A stretch of 64,000 nucleotides of DNA, from NCBI GenBank assembly GCA_003116875.1, contig BCKT01000004.1, positions 1,608,891-1,672,890 of the forward strand. Reading direction: 5' to 3'. Source of the DNA: Takashimella koratensis (lineage: Eukaryota > Basidiomycota > Tremellomycetes > Trichosporonales > Tetragoniomycetaceae). The notes beneath the pieces were generated by a model. It saw only the letters and a program-made list of their open reading frames with translations. It made no database searches and was not told where the DNA came from. Every line of letters begins with the position of its first letter. Within the stretch, counting starts at the first letter, position 1. Position numbers and translations under genes: made by a program. Positions 43,768 to 54,418 of this stretch are shown one piece after another.

Positions 43768-44156
43768 CTTTGAAGCTCCGAATTTACTCCAGCAGCTCCT
43801 CACCTCGGCCGACTGCAGTGAAAGGAGGTGTACAGCAGGAAAAGAGGGAGTGTCGGCTATTCGGCTCGCCTTCTCGCCGTCTTCCCGGCGTCCAAGACCG
43901 TACTCCACGCCGTTTCCTCGTTCGAAGGCAAAGTGATTGACATGTAAGTAGAGCGTGTGCTCAGAGAAATATGTTGGCCGAAATCACTCCTCGTCAGTTT
44001 ACATGCAAGGCGCCAAAGGAGAGCCAGTTTGTGAAGGAAACGGTCCTTTGTGAGCTCCGAGTACTAAGCCGTTGACATATCCCCGCCTTCTCTGCTCTTA
44101 ACTCTACACTCATTTTTCTCCCCCTCCCCCCCCCCCCCCCCCCCAATTCCTTCCCC
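43768..44156. other. Promoter/leader region with C homopolymer
   Basis: No gene. A run of 19 C occupies 44126-44144, just 12 bp before the ATG at 44157, so it would lie in the 5' leader. Confidence 0.6.
44126..44144 (+). repeat. Homopolymer run of 19 C
   Basis: An uninterrupted C run directly upstream of the start codon of the first copy of the tandem pair. Length errors are common in such runs, but it lies outside the coding frame. Confidence 0.9.
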
Positions 44157-45416
44157 ATGGCAGGCCCCCTGTCTGACGCTCCCACCCCCTCCCCTCTATC
44201 AGAGGAGAGGGACCAGAGTGACCTGCTACCCACACAGGCAGTCGACGCCCAGCAGGCAGTCACCGCAAGGACGATGTGCAGTGGTGGGGATTGTGGCCCC
44301 TCGACTTGACATACAAGCAACATGCTGCAAGAGTACATGCTGTGCAACAAATGTAAGGCCTTGAATCCACTCACACTTGACCGCTTCCAAAACCTTTGGC
44401 AGTGTCACTGACGCTGCGCGCCAGTACCGCGGAGCACAGACCACCCTATTTTGGGCCTTACTTTCGAGCATGGCGAACTAGCCTTTCTCGAAGCCACTAC
44501 GTCATCCTCTTCCGTGTCATCCTTCATTTCTTCGGCATCGGTCCCGACGAAACGTCGACCGAATTTTGCCCTTTTGCGCACTTGTCTACACTCACGGAAG
44601 GGCTGGGAGTGGGGTTCTTTGTTTTGCTCAAGAAGGAGAAGGAATCGCCGAGGTTGCAGACTGTGGAACAAGTGGTCAAGGATGCACATGTTCTTGGAGG
44701 CATGGGTGATCGGTAAGTCCCTACCTCCAAACTACATTCGGATGATGAGAGAATGGATGACTGAGAGCTGATACTTGAATGGGTTGACCTCACCGGTGCC
44801 ACAGAATGTTTGGTCGAAGGAAGTACGCGGAAGCCATGCTCCATTACGCCTTCGGTCTCATCGCACTGGTACCATACCACTCTGATCCCGATGTTTTCAC
44901 ATGGCAAGAAGCGAGAACTATTGGGTTACCACAGTTGTAAGTGGTCCCAGATGTTCTATCCCGCCCTGATTTGGACTAAATGAACAACAGGGAGCTTCAT
45001 CTGTGTCGTGGGATTTCAAGATCTGCTGTCAAGCTGTACGACACACTTGATAAGGATTTATTCATGGCGAACGGGGCAGATAGCACGAAACGCCTGGGAA
45101 AGGTCTCGTCCATGGCTCTCATGCTGTGTCGGGAGAACTGGTTTGCCACATACGGCGACATGATCAAGTACGCTCAAGGTGAGTCTTGCTCGGTCTCCCA
45201 TCAAAGTTCACTGACTGAGAGATATCGCTGAATTCGCCTCTCAAAGCTCACGAGGAGATTCGTCACATGTTTCCCAAGGCTTTTGCGGAACCCACGATGG
45301 TGGAAGCAAGGAGGTTGATGAAACTCATCAAGACGGAATGGAAAGACGTTGATCGCGAAGCATGGGTACATGAGAAATGTGTCGAGGAGCATGTCTGCTG
45401 CAAGCGTGTAGAATAG
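44157..45416 (+). pseudogene. Tandem-pair protein, copy 1, with 5' frameshift; unknown function
   Basis: Later exons are well defined: 44425-44712, 44805-44936, 44991-45178 and 45247-45416. The first exon ends at 44352 (GTAAGG donor) in a frame reading DDVQWWGLWPLDLTYKQHAAR, which aligns with MKMQWNIWPIGATFKEHQIK of copy 2. The ATG at 44157 opens a different frame (MAGPLSDAPTPSPLSEERD), rich in Pro/Ser like the copy-2 N-terminus. The two frames differ by one base somewhere around 44260-44280, and no intron fixes it. Conserved blocks with copy 2 are PYFRAWRTSLSRSHYV, EAMLHYAFGLIALVPYHSDP, ELHLCRGISRSAV, LCRENWFATYGD and WVHEKCVEEHV. No recognised domain. Either a 5'-broken gene or a gene with a sequence error. 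It has one intron (45179-45246) that copy 2 lacks. Confidence 0.6.
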
Positions 45417-45742
45417 ATGAAAAGCGCGCACTCTGGGTCGGACTCGACTTCGTTGTACCGTACAAGTACCGGTCTTGGGCTTATCATGTATGTCTGCTTT
45501 TGTGGCACTTTCAAAGGCTGACAGTGTGGTTGAGGGAGCAAAGGAGGAGCAAGCTCCGACAGATACCGTCCTTTGTGTCGAAATCGACTTGGCTCGGCCT
45601 CAGACCATGCCCCGTCTCACCGCCTCGACCCAACATGTCCCCTCCTCATTCTCTTTTTCTCTATTCTCTCTCTCTATTCCCTCCCCTCCACCCCTCCCCG
45701 CTCCTTCTACCCAGACCTTTCCACCCTCTCTCTCTCACCATC

Positions 45743-47163
45743 ATGTCAGACCCAACCCCGGCTGATCCCCCTGCCTCTTTCGAGGTATCCGCTGCCCTCC
45801 CCACCCCCGATGTCGATTCCAAGACCAAGGTCGCCAAAGGTGACAACGTCGACAAGGTGGACAACGTTGACGGAGTTTACCAAAGCGACAAAGACCGCAA
45901 GGCGATGAAGATGCAGTGGAACATCTGGCCGATTGGTGCGACGTTCAAAGAGCACCAGATCAAGCTCAAGGTCATGCATGAGATGTAAGTGATGGCTCAT
46001 GTCCCTTCAATACCAGCTCCAACACTGGTCTGATTGGTCATCCTACTGTTGGAGTCTGCGCTTACGCTTTTGACTCTGCGTATCAGTGAGCACATGAAAC
46101 ATGTACCCGTCTACGGCCCAAAGTTTCGATCTTGGCGCGCTTCCATCTCTCGCACGCACTACGTCGTCCTCATTCGCCTCATCCTCCGGGCGTTTATGCA
46201 GTCTTCGTCGCACGAGGACTCCTCCAAAGAGGGGGACGAAGCAGACGCTTTCCTCCCGTTCAAACATCTGAAGAGCCTCGTCAAGGCCCTGGCGCAGATG
46301 TTCAAGGTCAACCTCCCCCTTGCGCAGAAAGAGAATCAGAAGAGATCCATCAAACAAGCGATCAAAGAAGCCCAAGCCCCAATCTCCATCGGCAACGCGT
46401 GAGTCCCATTCCTTCGTACCTACTTTTATCCGAGGTGGTGCTGACGTGGTGTTGGACTTTCGTGGCAATGTGTTGGTGTATCTGTATGGATGTAGAGCCT
46501 TCGCGAAGAAGAAGTTTGATGAAGCGATCATTCATTACGCCTTTGCCATCATCGCACTGATTCCGTACCACTCGGACCCGCTGCTGCTTTCATGGGAACA
46601 AGCGCGGGGTCTTCACCTCCCTCAAACGTGAGTGACTACTGCAGCTTTCATCCCTAAACCCTCTCCCTTCCACCGAGTGGAACATACGCCAAGAGTGGCA
46701 CTGTTTCTAACTTAGTAACAGCGAGCTTCACATTTGCCGTCAAATCTCCCGCGCCGCCGTCGAAGTCTACCTCCGCCTCGACCGACCGCTCTTCAAGACC
46801 CACGGTCTGGACCTACGCCTCCTCCTCGGTCCGATCTCGTCCACTGCCCTCACGCTGTGTAGGGAGAACTGGTACGCCACATACGGGGACACGATCGATT
46901 ACGCTGCCGCGCATGTCCGGATCTACAGGACGGTCCCGAGGGCGTTTGCGGATTTTTCGAAAGAGACCGCGACGGGGGTGTTGAGGATGGCCAAGGAGGA
47001 TTGGAAAGACATGGATAAGGATGGGTGGGTGCATGAGAAGTGTGTCGAGCAGCATGTGGGTTGCATCCCTGAGGAGGTGGTGGAGAGAGCGGACAAGCAG
47101 GGCAAAGACAGGGAGCAGGGCAAAGACGTCCAACCCGCCGAGGCTACCAACAACGTCGAGTAG
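45743..47163 (+). CDS. Tandem-pair protein, copy 2; unknown function
   Basis: Four exons: 45743-45984, 46087-46398, 46496-46627 and 46722-47163 (375 aa), all internal junctions phase 2. It is the intact partner of the gene just upstream (44157-45416), with the same exon order and phases up to the last exon, which is uninterrupted here. The N-terminal 45 residues are Pro/Ala/Asp-rich. The core is helical and rich in aromatic residues: YGPKFRSWRASISRTHYVVL, FAKKKFDEAIIHYAFAIIALIPYHSDP (tetratricopeptide-like spacing), ELHICRQISRAAVEVY, LCRENWYATYGD, then WVHEKCVEQHVGC. The last two motifs carry conserved Cys and His residues. No signal peptide or membrane span. I do not recognise the family. 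The start was chosen at ATG 45743, preceded by a C/T-rich leader. Confidence 0.75.
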
Positions 47164-47321
47164 CTCAATTCGACTACAATAAGTGTCCGAGTCCCAAAGA
47201 GAGGAGAGATCCCCACAAGTTTTTCGTCAAGGCAACAGGCAGCCTCATCGTTTATCGTACAGTTCATTGCTCATCTACCAGATCTACCACTAATATCACT
47301 CCTCCACCTTCCTGACTCATC

Positions 47322-49495
47322 TTATGCCCATCCAACCTCCCACCACCAATACCCGCCAACCTCATCTGACCGCCCTTCGCCTCTTCGACCCTGTACCGAT
47401 CTTTTCCCTTCTCCTCTTACCCCGATCCGCAACCCACGGGCTTTACCTAATCCTTCACCAAGACCCATACGGTCCTCAGGCAGCGGAGGGAGGGATGTGT
47501 GGGGGATGAAATTCGCGTCGATTGATTCCAGCTCAGGTGCGAATGTGGGGCGGAGAGGCGAGAGGAGGTGCTAAGTTTGCACGAATCAGTTTTACAGTTC
47601 AACGTATTTCAAATAAATGTGAACAGTTTACTTTGTGTGAGAACTAAATGAGAAAAAAGAAAAGGGAGGAGAGATATGAACTTACGAATGTTCCACCAAT
47701 GTCACTGGGGATGGCCGGGTCGGGAAGCCTCAATACCCAAGACGCGACTTTACGCAACAACTCGGCATGCGTCATATCGTACACACAATCACTGGCGAGG
47801 ACCAAATCGAATGCCCCATCTTTTTCCAGGTACTTTCCCAACTCTTCTTCTTCTCCATCCCACTGTCCCGCCTGAGACCCGGCATCACGCCACTCCATAT
47901 ACCGGTGGAACGTGACCCAGTCGAGCTTCGCGACGTCGACGCTGCTTTGCGAAGATGTGAAGCCGTCGTCGTTGATGGTTGGTGGAAAATTGAGGTCGAT
48001 ACAGATCTTCAGATTGTCAAGGACGCTAGGAAGGAAATCGGTAGCTACCACTTGACCCCATGTTTGAGAGCTACGAGGAGAGGTAGGGGAGGATAAGGAG
48101 AGAGAGGTATCGTAAAGGTCGAGGAGCTTGCGACAGAGGATCGAGAGAAGACCTGTCCCTGCTCCAAGTTCAAGGACGCGAGTGGGTCGAGCTGGCTGAG
48201 ACGCAGATGGGGCAGAGATGGTAGGTGTGCCAGCGTCGTTGACAAAATCAGAAGGGAAGAGGCCAAAGTCGGACGGACGAAGTGCCATCTCGCGACCGAG
48301 GAGAATTGCCGATCCCCATGTCTGCATACCCACGCCCAAGTGGTCTTGGTCCGACATCGGCGCGTCATGTAGTAACACGGGCACCGCCGCGGGTCGTCTT
48401 GACTTTTTCTTCGGGCTCACCGGTGCGCCGTGTGAACTTTGGACCGTCGGCGCGTGGGGGGACGAAGACGAACCCCTGCGTCGTGACGAGCCGCGCAATG
48501 ACGAGGTCGAAGTGGTAGGTGATGTCGAGCGGTGGAGAGGGCGGAACGAGGCGGTCGGTGAGACAGGGGAAGTAGAGAGACAAGTGAGGAAGTTTGTGGT
48601 TTCGGGAGATAAGGCAGGGTTGATGGGAATAGATAGAGCGGAAGAGCGTGAGAAGAGCGCAGGGATGAGGGAAGGGGTGATGGGGAAGAGAAGGTGCCGG
48701 GTGACGGATCCGGCAGCTGAGTGTGGTCAGGTGGTTCAGGAAAGGAAGATGTGACACAGAAGCTAGGTGATAGAGAGTCGAGGAAAGATGGAAGCAGGGG
48801 AGATACTCACCACTCATACCGGCCATCATAGCCAACACAGCCGTCGCCTCTCTCAAAACCGCCTCGACCTCTCCAACCCCACCTACCCCTCCCTTATCCC
48901 CTTGTTCCAGCCGTTCTTCGATATCGCCCTGGACGCGACGAACAACGCCTCCTAGCCACTTTTCGGCCCATTCGCGCTCGAACGGGTCAAGGTGAGGTGG
49001 CTCTCGGTCGTCTTCGTCTTCATCTTCGTCTTGGTCCTCGTCGGCATTGGACTGGTGAATCTGGGCTGGGGCCTGGAATGGGGCTGGAATGGAAATGGCT
49101 TGTGCGGATGACGAGGTAGTAGATGAGGTAGGATGGTGCCTCCCGTCCTTGATATTGTCTCCGTCCTCGTCTTCGTCGGCTTCGGCTATATCGGAAACAC
49201 TGAGTCCCTCCAGCCCCAGTCCTGTCGGCGGGACAAGGTCCACGCTCCCTCCACTCAATGTCCTTCTTCTCGCGCTCGCTCCATCGGGCCCAAGTCCTAC
49301 CGATGCCGAGGCCGCAGCGACGGGCTCAGGCTCTGAGAGGGTGAAGTCCTGCGCTGTGAACCCGCCCTGAACAGGTGGGAGGTACAGGTCTTTGAGAACG
49401 GCAATGTGTGCGAGAACGTCGGTGGGGAAGAGAGGAGAGAGGGAGGTCTGTGATCGAGGAAGTCGAGGGAGGAAAGAGGATGGGATAGGAGACAT
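47322..49495 (-). CDS. Family-16 (METTL21/Rrg1-like) S-adenosylmethionine methyltransferase
   Basis: Three exons: 48811-49495, 47686-48716 and 47322-47570 (654 aa). The first exon encodes a long N-terminal region with an acidic stretch (DEDQDEDEDEDDRE) and EWAEKWLGGVVRRV. The methyltransferase core lies in the second exon: GVGMQTWGSAILLGREMA, motif I LELGAGTGLLSIL, VVATDFLPSVLDNL and post-motif DLVLASDCVYD. This is the pattern of lysine methyltransferases of the METTL21/EFM group. In fungi the long N-terminal extension recalls Rrg1/Efm2-type enzymes that methylate elongation factors, but the substrate here is inferred only. The final exon follows a 115-bp intron and restores a C-terminal extension rich in Gly/Arg. 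ATG 49495 is the first in frame; the open frame extends upstream without ATG. Confidence 0.82.
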
Positions 49496-49884
49496 GGTAC
49501 GAGTTGGAAGGTGGGCGAAGTGGTTGAATGGAGCGGGTGGTAGAGGGTAGAGGGTAAAAGGTGAAGGGTCGGGAAGAGATGGGTCTATGGTCAAGGGAGC
49601 ATGATATGGGTACAAGGATTGAGATGAGGTGAGTTCAGGTGTGATTGTGGTGTCGAGAGAACGTGAAGGGACCGAGAATTGAACCAATTTTTTTGGGAAA
49701 GGTGGAGGTTGATCCGGCGGCGAACCCAGCTGATCTCCGAAGAATCACGGGGACCCTTGGGAGGTAGGTTGAGAAAGTAGCCAAGATCCAGTACATATCT
49801 GGAGAGACGCACAGAGACTCATGGTGACCAAGAAGAGGACATTGGCCTAAATATATAGATACAGCATGCATGTGGATGACACGG

Positions 49885-50949
49885 TCACGCCTCGATCTTC
49901 CTCTTTTTCCCCCTTGAAGCGCTCTCTGCTGTCCCCTGACTAACCCCAACCCCGTCCTCTACTCCTTCTGGACCACTCGTCTTCTTCCTCTTTTTCACCT
50001 TCTCCTCCCGGCCGGTTTCACCGTCCACTACCGCCTTTTCACTCTTCTTCCGCTTCCCCTCCTTCTCAGCCCTCTTCGCAGCCCTCGCAGTCCGTCGCGC
50101 CTCTTTCTCAGCCTTAACCAGTGCCTTTTCTGCCCTCTTAGCTCTCCGTTCCTCCCTCTCTGCCTTGACTTTTGATCTCTCCGCTCGACGTGCTCTTCGT
50201 TCCTCTTTCGTCTCTTCGCCCTCAACCACCGACTTCCCTTTCCCCTTCTTCTTCTTGCCTACCTCCACTACCTCTACTGACGTGGACGGTCCCGCCTCAT
50301 CCTCCTCTGACTCGGACTCGATCATAGCGACTTCTTCAACGATTCTAGTCCCCTCCTCGACATGCGGGGGAGGCGATGACGGCGGTGTCGGATCAACGGA
50401 CAAGCTTGTTCCCTTGAAGAATCGGGAATACAGCCCACGTCGAGCAACTTCTCGACCACACCGAGCAGCGGCGGAAGGGACGGGTTTAGGTGGTGGTGTG
50501 GGCGCTGGTGAGCCTGAAGCTGAAGGGGTAGCGCTAGAGAGGATCGAGGCCGCGGTTGATGCGAAGATACTACGTGTCACGTTAGCGGCTGTCGGCGGGA
50601 AGATGGCATGTCCATAGCGGAATGGAGAACAGGCGATAAAGTAGGAGTGAGGACCAGGTACGCTGTAATGAAATGTTCACTCACTGGTCCCAGAAGGGGA
50701 CGGCTTCGTCACGGTCTTTACCGATCCCACTCAAAGTCTTCTTCTGTACAACAGCCAGTGGGCGCGTCGCGTGTCCGTTGCGCAGGGCTAAGGTAGGAAG
50801 GGTCAGCAACCACAAGTCGGTCATTGAGGATCAGAGGCTTGATTCCAGCGAGAAGAGAGGGGGAAAGACGAGAGGGCAGGCATACCTGTGCCTTTGCCCT
50901 TCCATCCTTGCTTGGCTAGGTGCGCTGCGGGGTCGAATGTTTGGGACAT
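49885..50949 (-). CDS. TMA23: G-patch-like nucleolar protein of the Tma23 family
   Basis: Three exons: 50886-50949, 50685-50787 and 49885-50569 (283 aa). The first 65 residues hold the family signature: HLAKQGWKGKGTALRNG, RPLAVVQKKTLSGIGKDRDEAVPFWDHIF. The remainder is a long lysine/arginine/glutamate-rich helix (KAEREERRAKRAEKALVKAEK) with an acidic patch, ending GKKRKIEA. In yeast Tma23 is a nucleolar, ribosome-associated factor involved in ribosome biogenesis. The function is transferred from that family. Divergent from the AOS1 gene, with 243 bp between start codons, so the two may share a promoter. Confidence 0.85.
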
Positions 50950-51192
50950 GGCGTGGGTATGGTGGATAGGATGAGCAACAACAATAACACCTGGCAGCGG
51001 TTACAGTTGCAATTCAAAATCTTTCGTTGCTTTGCCGGTCAGGCACAGACTTTTGTACTGAGCCTGACAACCACCCATCAGGGGTCAGGCGATCGGGGAA
51101 GAAGTTTCAGGCTCATTCCTTGGCTGGTCATGTCCTAGATTTCAATCTCGTCACCTTGCACCTTTGTACACCAAATCAACATTCACCCAACC

Positions 51193-52997
51193 ATGTCGTC
51201 CGCTCAGACCCAGGTCCCGTCAACAGCAGCCAGCGTGGAGACAAGTGTTAATGGCGAGTCGACACATATCACAGAAGGTTGGACTCTCTTCTGGCTTTAA
51301 CTGACGTCTAGATGAGGCATCGTTGTACGATCGTCAGATTCGTTTGTGGGGTCTCGAAGCGCAGAATCGGTACGTCCCTCCTCTCTGATCCCCCCTCACG
51401 TCCCTTGATCAGCTCAGGCATACATGGTATCAAGAGCTGATGAGAACACAGGATGCGATCATCTACCGTGCTCGTCTTGTCTCTCCGCGGTATCGCACAC
51501 GAGACGATCAAGAACCTCGTCTTGGCTGGGATCGGTCGACTGATCGTCATGGATGGTGGGGTCGTTACGGAGGAAGACCTGGGAACCGGTTTCCTGTTCA
51601 GAGAAGAGGACGGGGCCGTGGGGACTGAGGTAAGCTCGAACAATTCCTCAATGTACTCGACTCCATCTTCTCCACCATCATGTTTCAACGTCGAGGGGAA
51701 GTAAGCTGACGTCACCAGCGAACGACCGCCGCCTTGCCTCAAATAGGCAGCTTGAACCCACTCGTATCCCTCACCGCTTTCCCAACGCTCGCTCCATTCG
51801 TCCGCTCGCCTTCATCAGATCTGACCTCCGCAGACGCCGAGGTGGCTATGGTTGAGCTGTTGCAGAGAGAAAAAGTCGACATTGTTGTTGCGTGTGATTT
51901 GGCGTGGGATGAACTGGTACGTGATCTCTGTCAGAGTTCGAGTATGGTCATTTGTAGAAGCAGTAGTGAACAGCGCAATGTGGGGTTGAGTCGCTGATCG
52001 TGGTCATCGTTATGTAGGAGGCCATCGACGATGCTGCGAGAAAAGCAGGGGCTATGGTTTATGGTGCCGGATCCTATGGGTTCTACGGATACGTCGTTGC
52101 CGATCTAGGCGAGACTTACGAGTTTGTCGGACAGTAAGTTGTTGTACCCCCCCTTCTAGTCTGCGCGTATGCTTGGAGAGACCGGAACTGATGGCGATGA
52201 TAGGGGAATCTCGTCTCAGGACAACCAGAAACCAGGACTCGTGAAACAAGTCATACCTTACGCGTCTCTCCGACAAGCGTTCGATAGGAAGACTTGGGGA
52301 GGAGAGAAAGGAGCAAGCGGGAGTCCGTATCGTGGGTTGACGGCGAATATGACCAAGCGGCAAGCCCCGGGAAACACCATTGGGATTCTCGGTGAGTGAG
52401 GAGAGGAACAGTAGCATGAGGCTCCAGAGTTCAAGTACATGTTCTACTTGGGCTATTGAATCGACCTCTATCCAATTTTCCACCTTTTTGAAGCTGAGCT
52501 GTTGGCTGACTAGTGGATGCCTCTTATAGCCGTTTGGGAGTTTGTCAAGAGGCACGGATTGCTACCCACGGGTCTTGCAGGGCAGCGGGAAGAGATGGGC
52601 AAGATTGCCGAAACCATTCGAATTGACCTGGGCGTCAACGCCAAGGCTCTTCCTGCTGTTGATTCAAAGCTTCTCGAGTGGGTCCCTTTGCAATCTTCCT
52701 AAGCTCTGTGGCCTTTGTGTCAGCAATAACCTAATTCTCACTGGTTGTACAATCCATGTCGACTCCTATCTTTTTTCTAGAACCACCACTAACCCCTACT
52801 TATGTAGCCATCTTACATCCCACGCAACTCACTTCTTCCCACCGACACTGGCAATCCTTGGTGGCCTCCTCGCTCAAGATGTCCTCCGTGCCCTGTCGAG
52901 AAAAGACAGACCGATCGTGAACTTCCTCCCGGTCGATACGATGGCATCGCAGGGGGTGACGACTAGGTTTGGGATGGAGGATGCGCGGGCTGTTTAG
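51193..52997 (+). CDS. AOS1: SUMO-activating enzyme E1, Aos1-like subunit
   Basis: Eight exons: 51193-51277, 51312-51369, 51452-51629, 51719-51916, 52018-52133, 52204-52391, 52530-52677 and 52808-52997 (386 aa). Landmarks are ASLYDRQIRLWGLEAQNRMR near residue 30, the Rossmann segment VLVLSLRGIAHETIKNLVLAGIGRLIVMDGGVV, VMV.YGAGSYGFYGYVVADLG, and the C-terminal FFPPTLAILGGLLAQDVLRAL, which is the usual end of an E1 adenylation fold. Aos1 pairs with Uba2 to adenylate and thioester-link SUMO. Length and the lack of a catalytic-cysteine domain fit Aos1 and not Uba2 or Uba3. The exon at 52204 needs the GATAG acceptor; the later CTCAG would break the frame. The second intron boundary region (34-bp first intron) is among the shortest in the window. 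Confidence 0.92.
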
Positions 52998-53299
52998 GGT
53001 AGAGAGTGGAGAGGGGAGAGGGAGATCTGAAGGGTCCGGTGAGAATCGAGCGGGTAGCCACGATCAGGTCAAGGAGTGAGGATGGGGAGTCAAGTATTGT
53101 CAATCAGATTTTGTACAATCACATCAAAACGGGAAACACCCACCGGAGACCCTGTCATGTCTATAGCATCCATGCATGATACAATGTTTACAACAAACTG
53201 TCCATTGAGGTTATGACTACCATCTGCTTTTCTTTCCCAGCACGGTGTTGTGCTGCTGTCCCTTGGCTTGTTTTTTCTCTCAGATCGCGTTTGTAAATG
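52998..53299. other. Convergent 3' flanks
   Basis: This is the 3' region between the AOS1 and MED31 genes. No gene is seen. Confidence 0.5.
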
Positions 53300-54146
53300 C
53301 TACTCCCCGGCATCATCGTCTTCTACTTCATGATGTTCGTCGTGCACGTTCTCTTCAGCGCCTTTGACGACTGGTGCTTTCTCCGCTCGCCTAGACCATT
53401 CTCAGCCATTTGAACACAGGATATCGGGGTAAGATATGAAAGCAAGAAGGAGGGGTGTGTGATGAAGGGATGAGAGGGATAAGCGTGGACTTACCAGGTC
53501 TCGTGGTACCGAGTCCCCACACGCATGAGCTCTGCAATAAACCCAGGGTCTCCGAGCATTGCCCGGAAGTTGGGAGTGAGTAGGAGAGTGAGGTATGCAA
53601 GGCAAGTGGGGTAACTAGTTCGAGTAAGTGTTAGCTTGAATGACCCCCCAGATGGCGATGATAAAGAAACGAAGCGGAGACAACAGGGTAGGACTGTAGG
53701 ACGAGCTGAAGAGGAAACGAGAAGACGATAAGGAAGAGGCGCAAGTCGAACGTACATGATGAACCGAACGTAATCGGGCTCGCGCCAGTACTCGAGGTAC
53801 TTTAAATAGTTGATAAATGCCGGATCGTCGAGGTATTTCTGAACGTAAAGTTCGTGGAGGTACATTGGATTTGCGAGGCATTGGACAAACTTCGCGTGAG
53901 GTAAGGTTGAGTTGGTATCAGCAAAGATCTTCAATGAAAGTACGAGGGAGATGGTGAAGAGTAGGTGGGTTATGGAGAGGAAAGGAGGATGGATGACGGT
54001 GTGGTTTGGGTTCAGGTGAGAGAGGAGAGACTTACCTCGAGTTCGGATTGGAATCGGACAAGGTTGGCGTGCCGATCGGGAGACCGGGTAGGGGCAGTAC
54101 CATCGGGTAGCTCTGGTGGGGGTAGGATGCTAGGGAGCTGCTGCAT
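53300..54146 (-). CDS. MED31: Mediator complex subunit 31 (Soh1)
   Basis: Four exons: 54036-54146, 53756-53928, 53495-53614 and 53300-53390 (164 aa). The conserved core is plain: [69 protein letters not shown] and [14 protein letters not shown]. Med31 is one of the most conserved Mediator subunits, binds Med7 in the middle module and couples activators to RNA polymerase II. The C-terminal 30 residues ([23 protein letters not shown], acidic) are lineage-specific. The N-terminal 25 residues are proline-rich. Divergent from the YTM1 gene, with 272 bp between start codons. Confidence 0.96.
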
Positions 54147-54418
54147 CGTCACGGGTGGGGTGCGGGGTGGGTGTGGGCAAGGGCCAAGTTGAGAATCAGT
54201 TGGAAAACAGAGATCAACGGGGGGGAGATGGGGGGAGATTTTATTTTCCCACGGTGGGAAGTGGAGGTCTCTGGTCACTCGGTTTCAGGGAGGTTTCTTT
54301 GGAAATTTTGACCGACCATGATCCAGTTTCCGGGAGTACCTCGTTCCAAGTTCTCGTTGATCGTTTACCCAACAACTGGTCCTCTACCTCCTACCTCACC
54401 CTCATTGTATCTCTCACC

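Noticed and set aside
45377..45742. N-terminal extension of the second tandem-pair gene
   Set aside because: It overlaps the 3' end of copy 1 and a C/T-rich leader, and copy 1 does not share it.
49496..49687. N-terminal extension of the methyltransferase
   Set aside because: The upstream frame begins with TTG only. The first ATG is at 49495.
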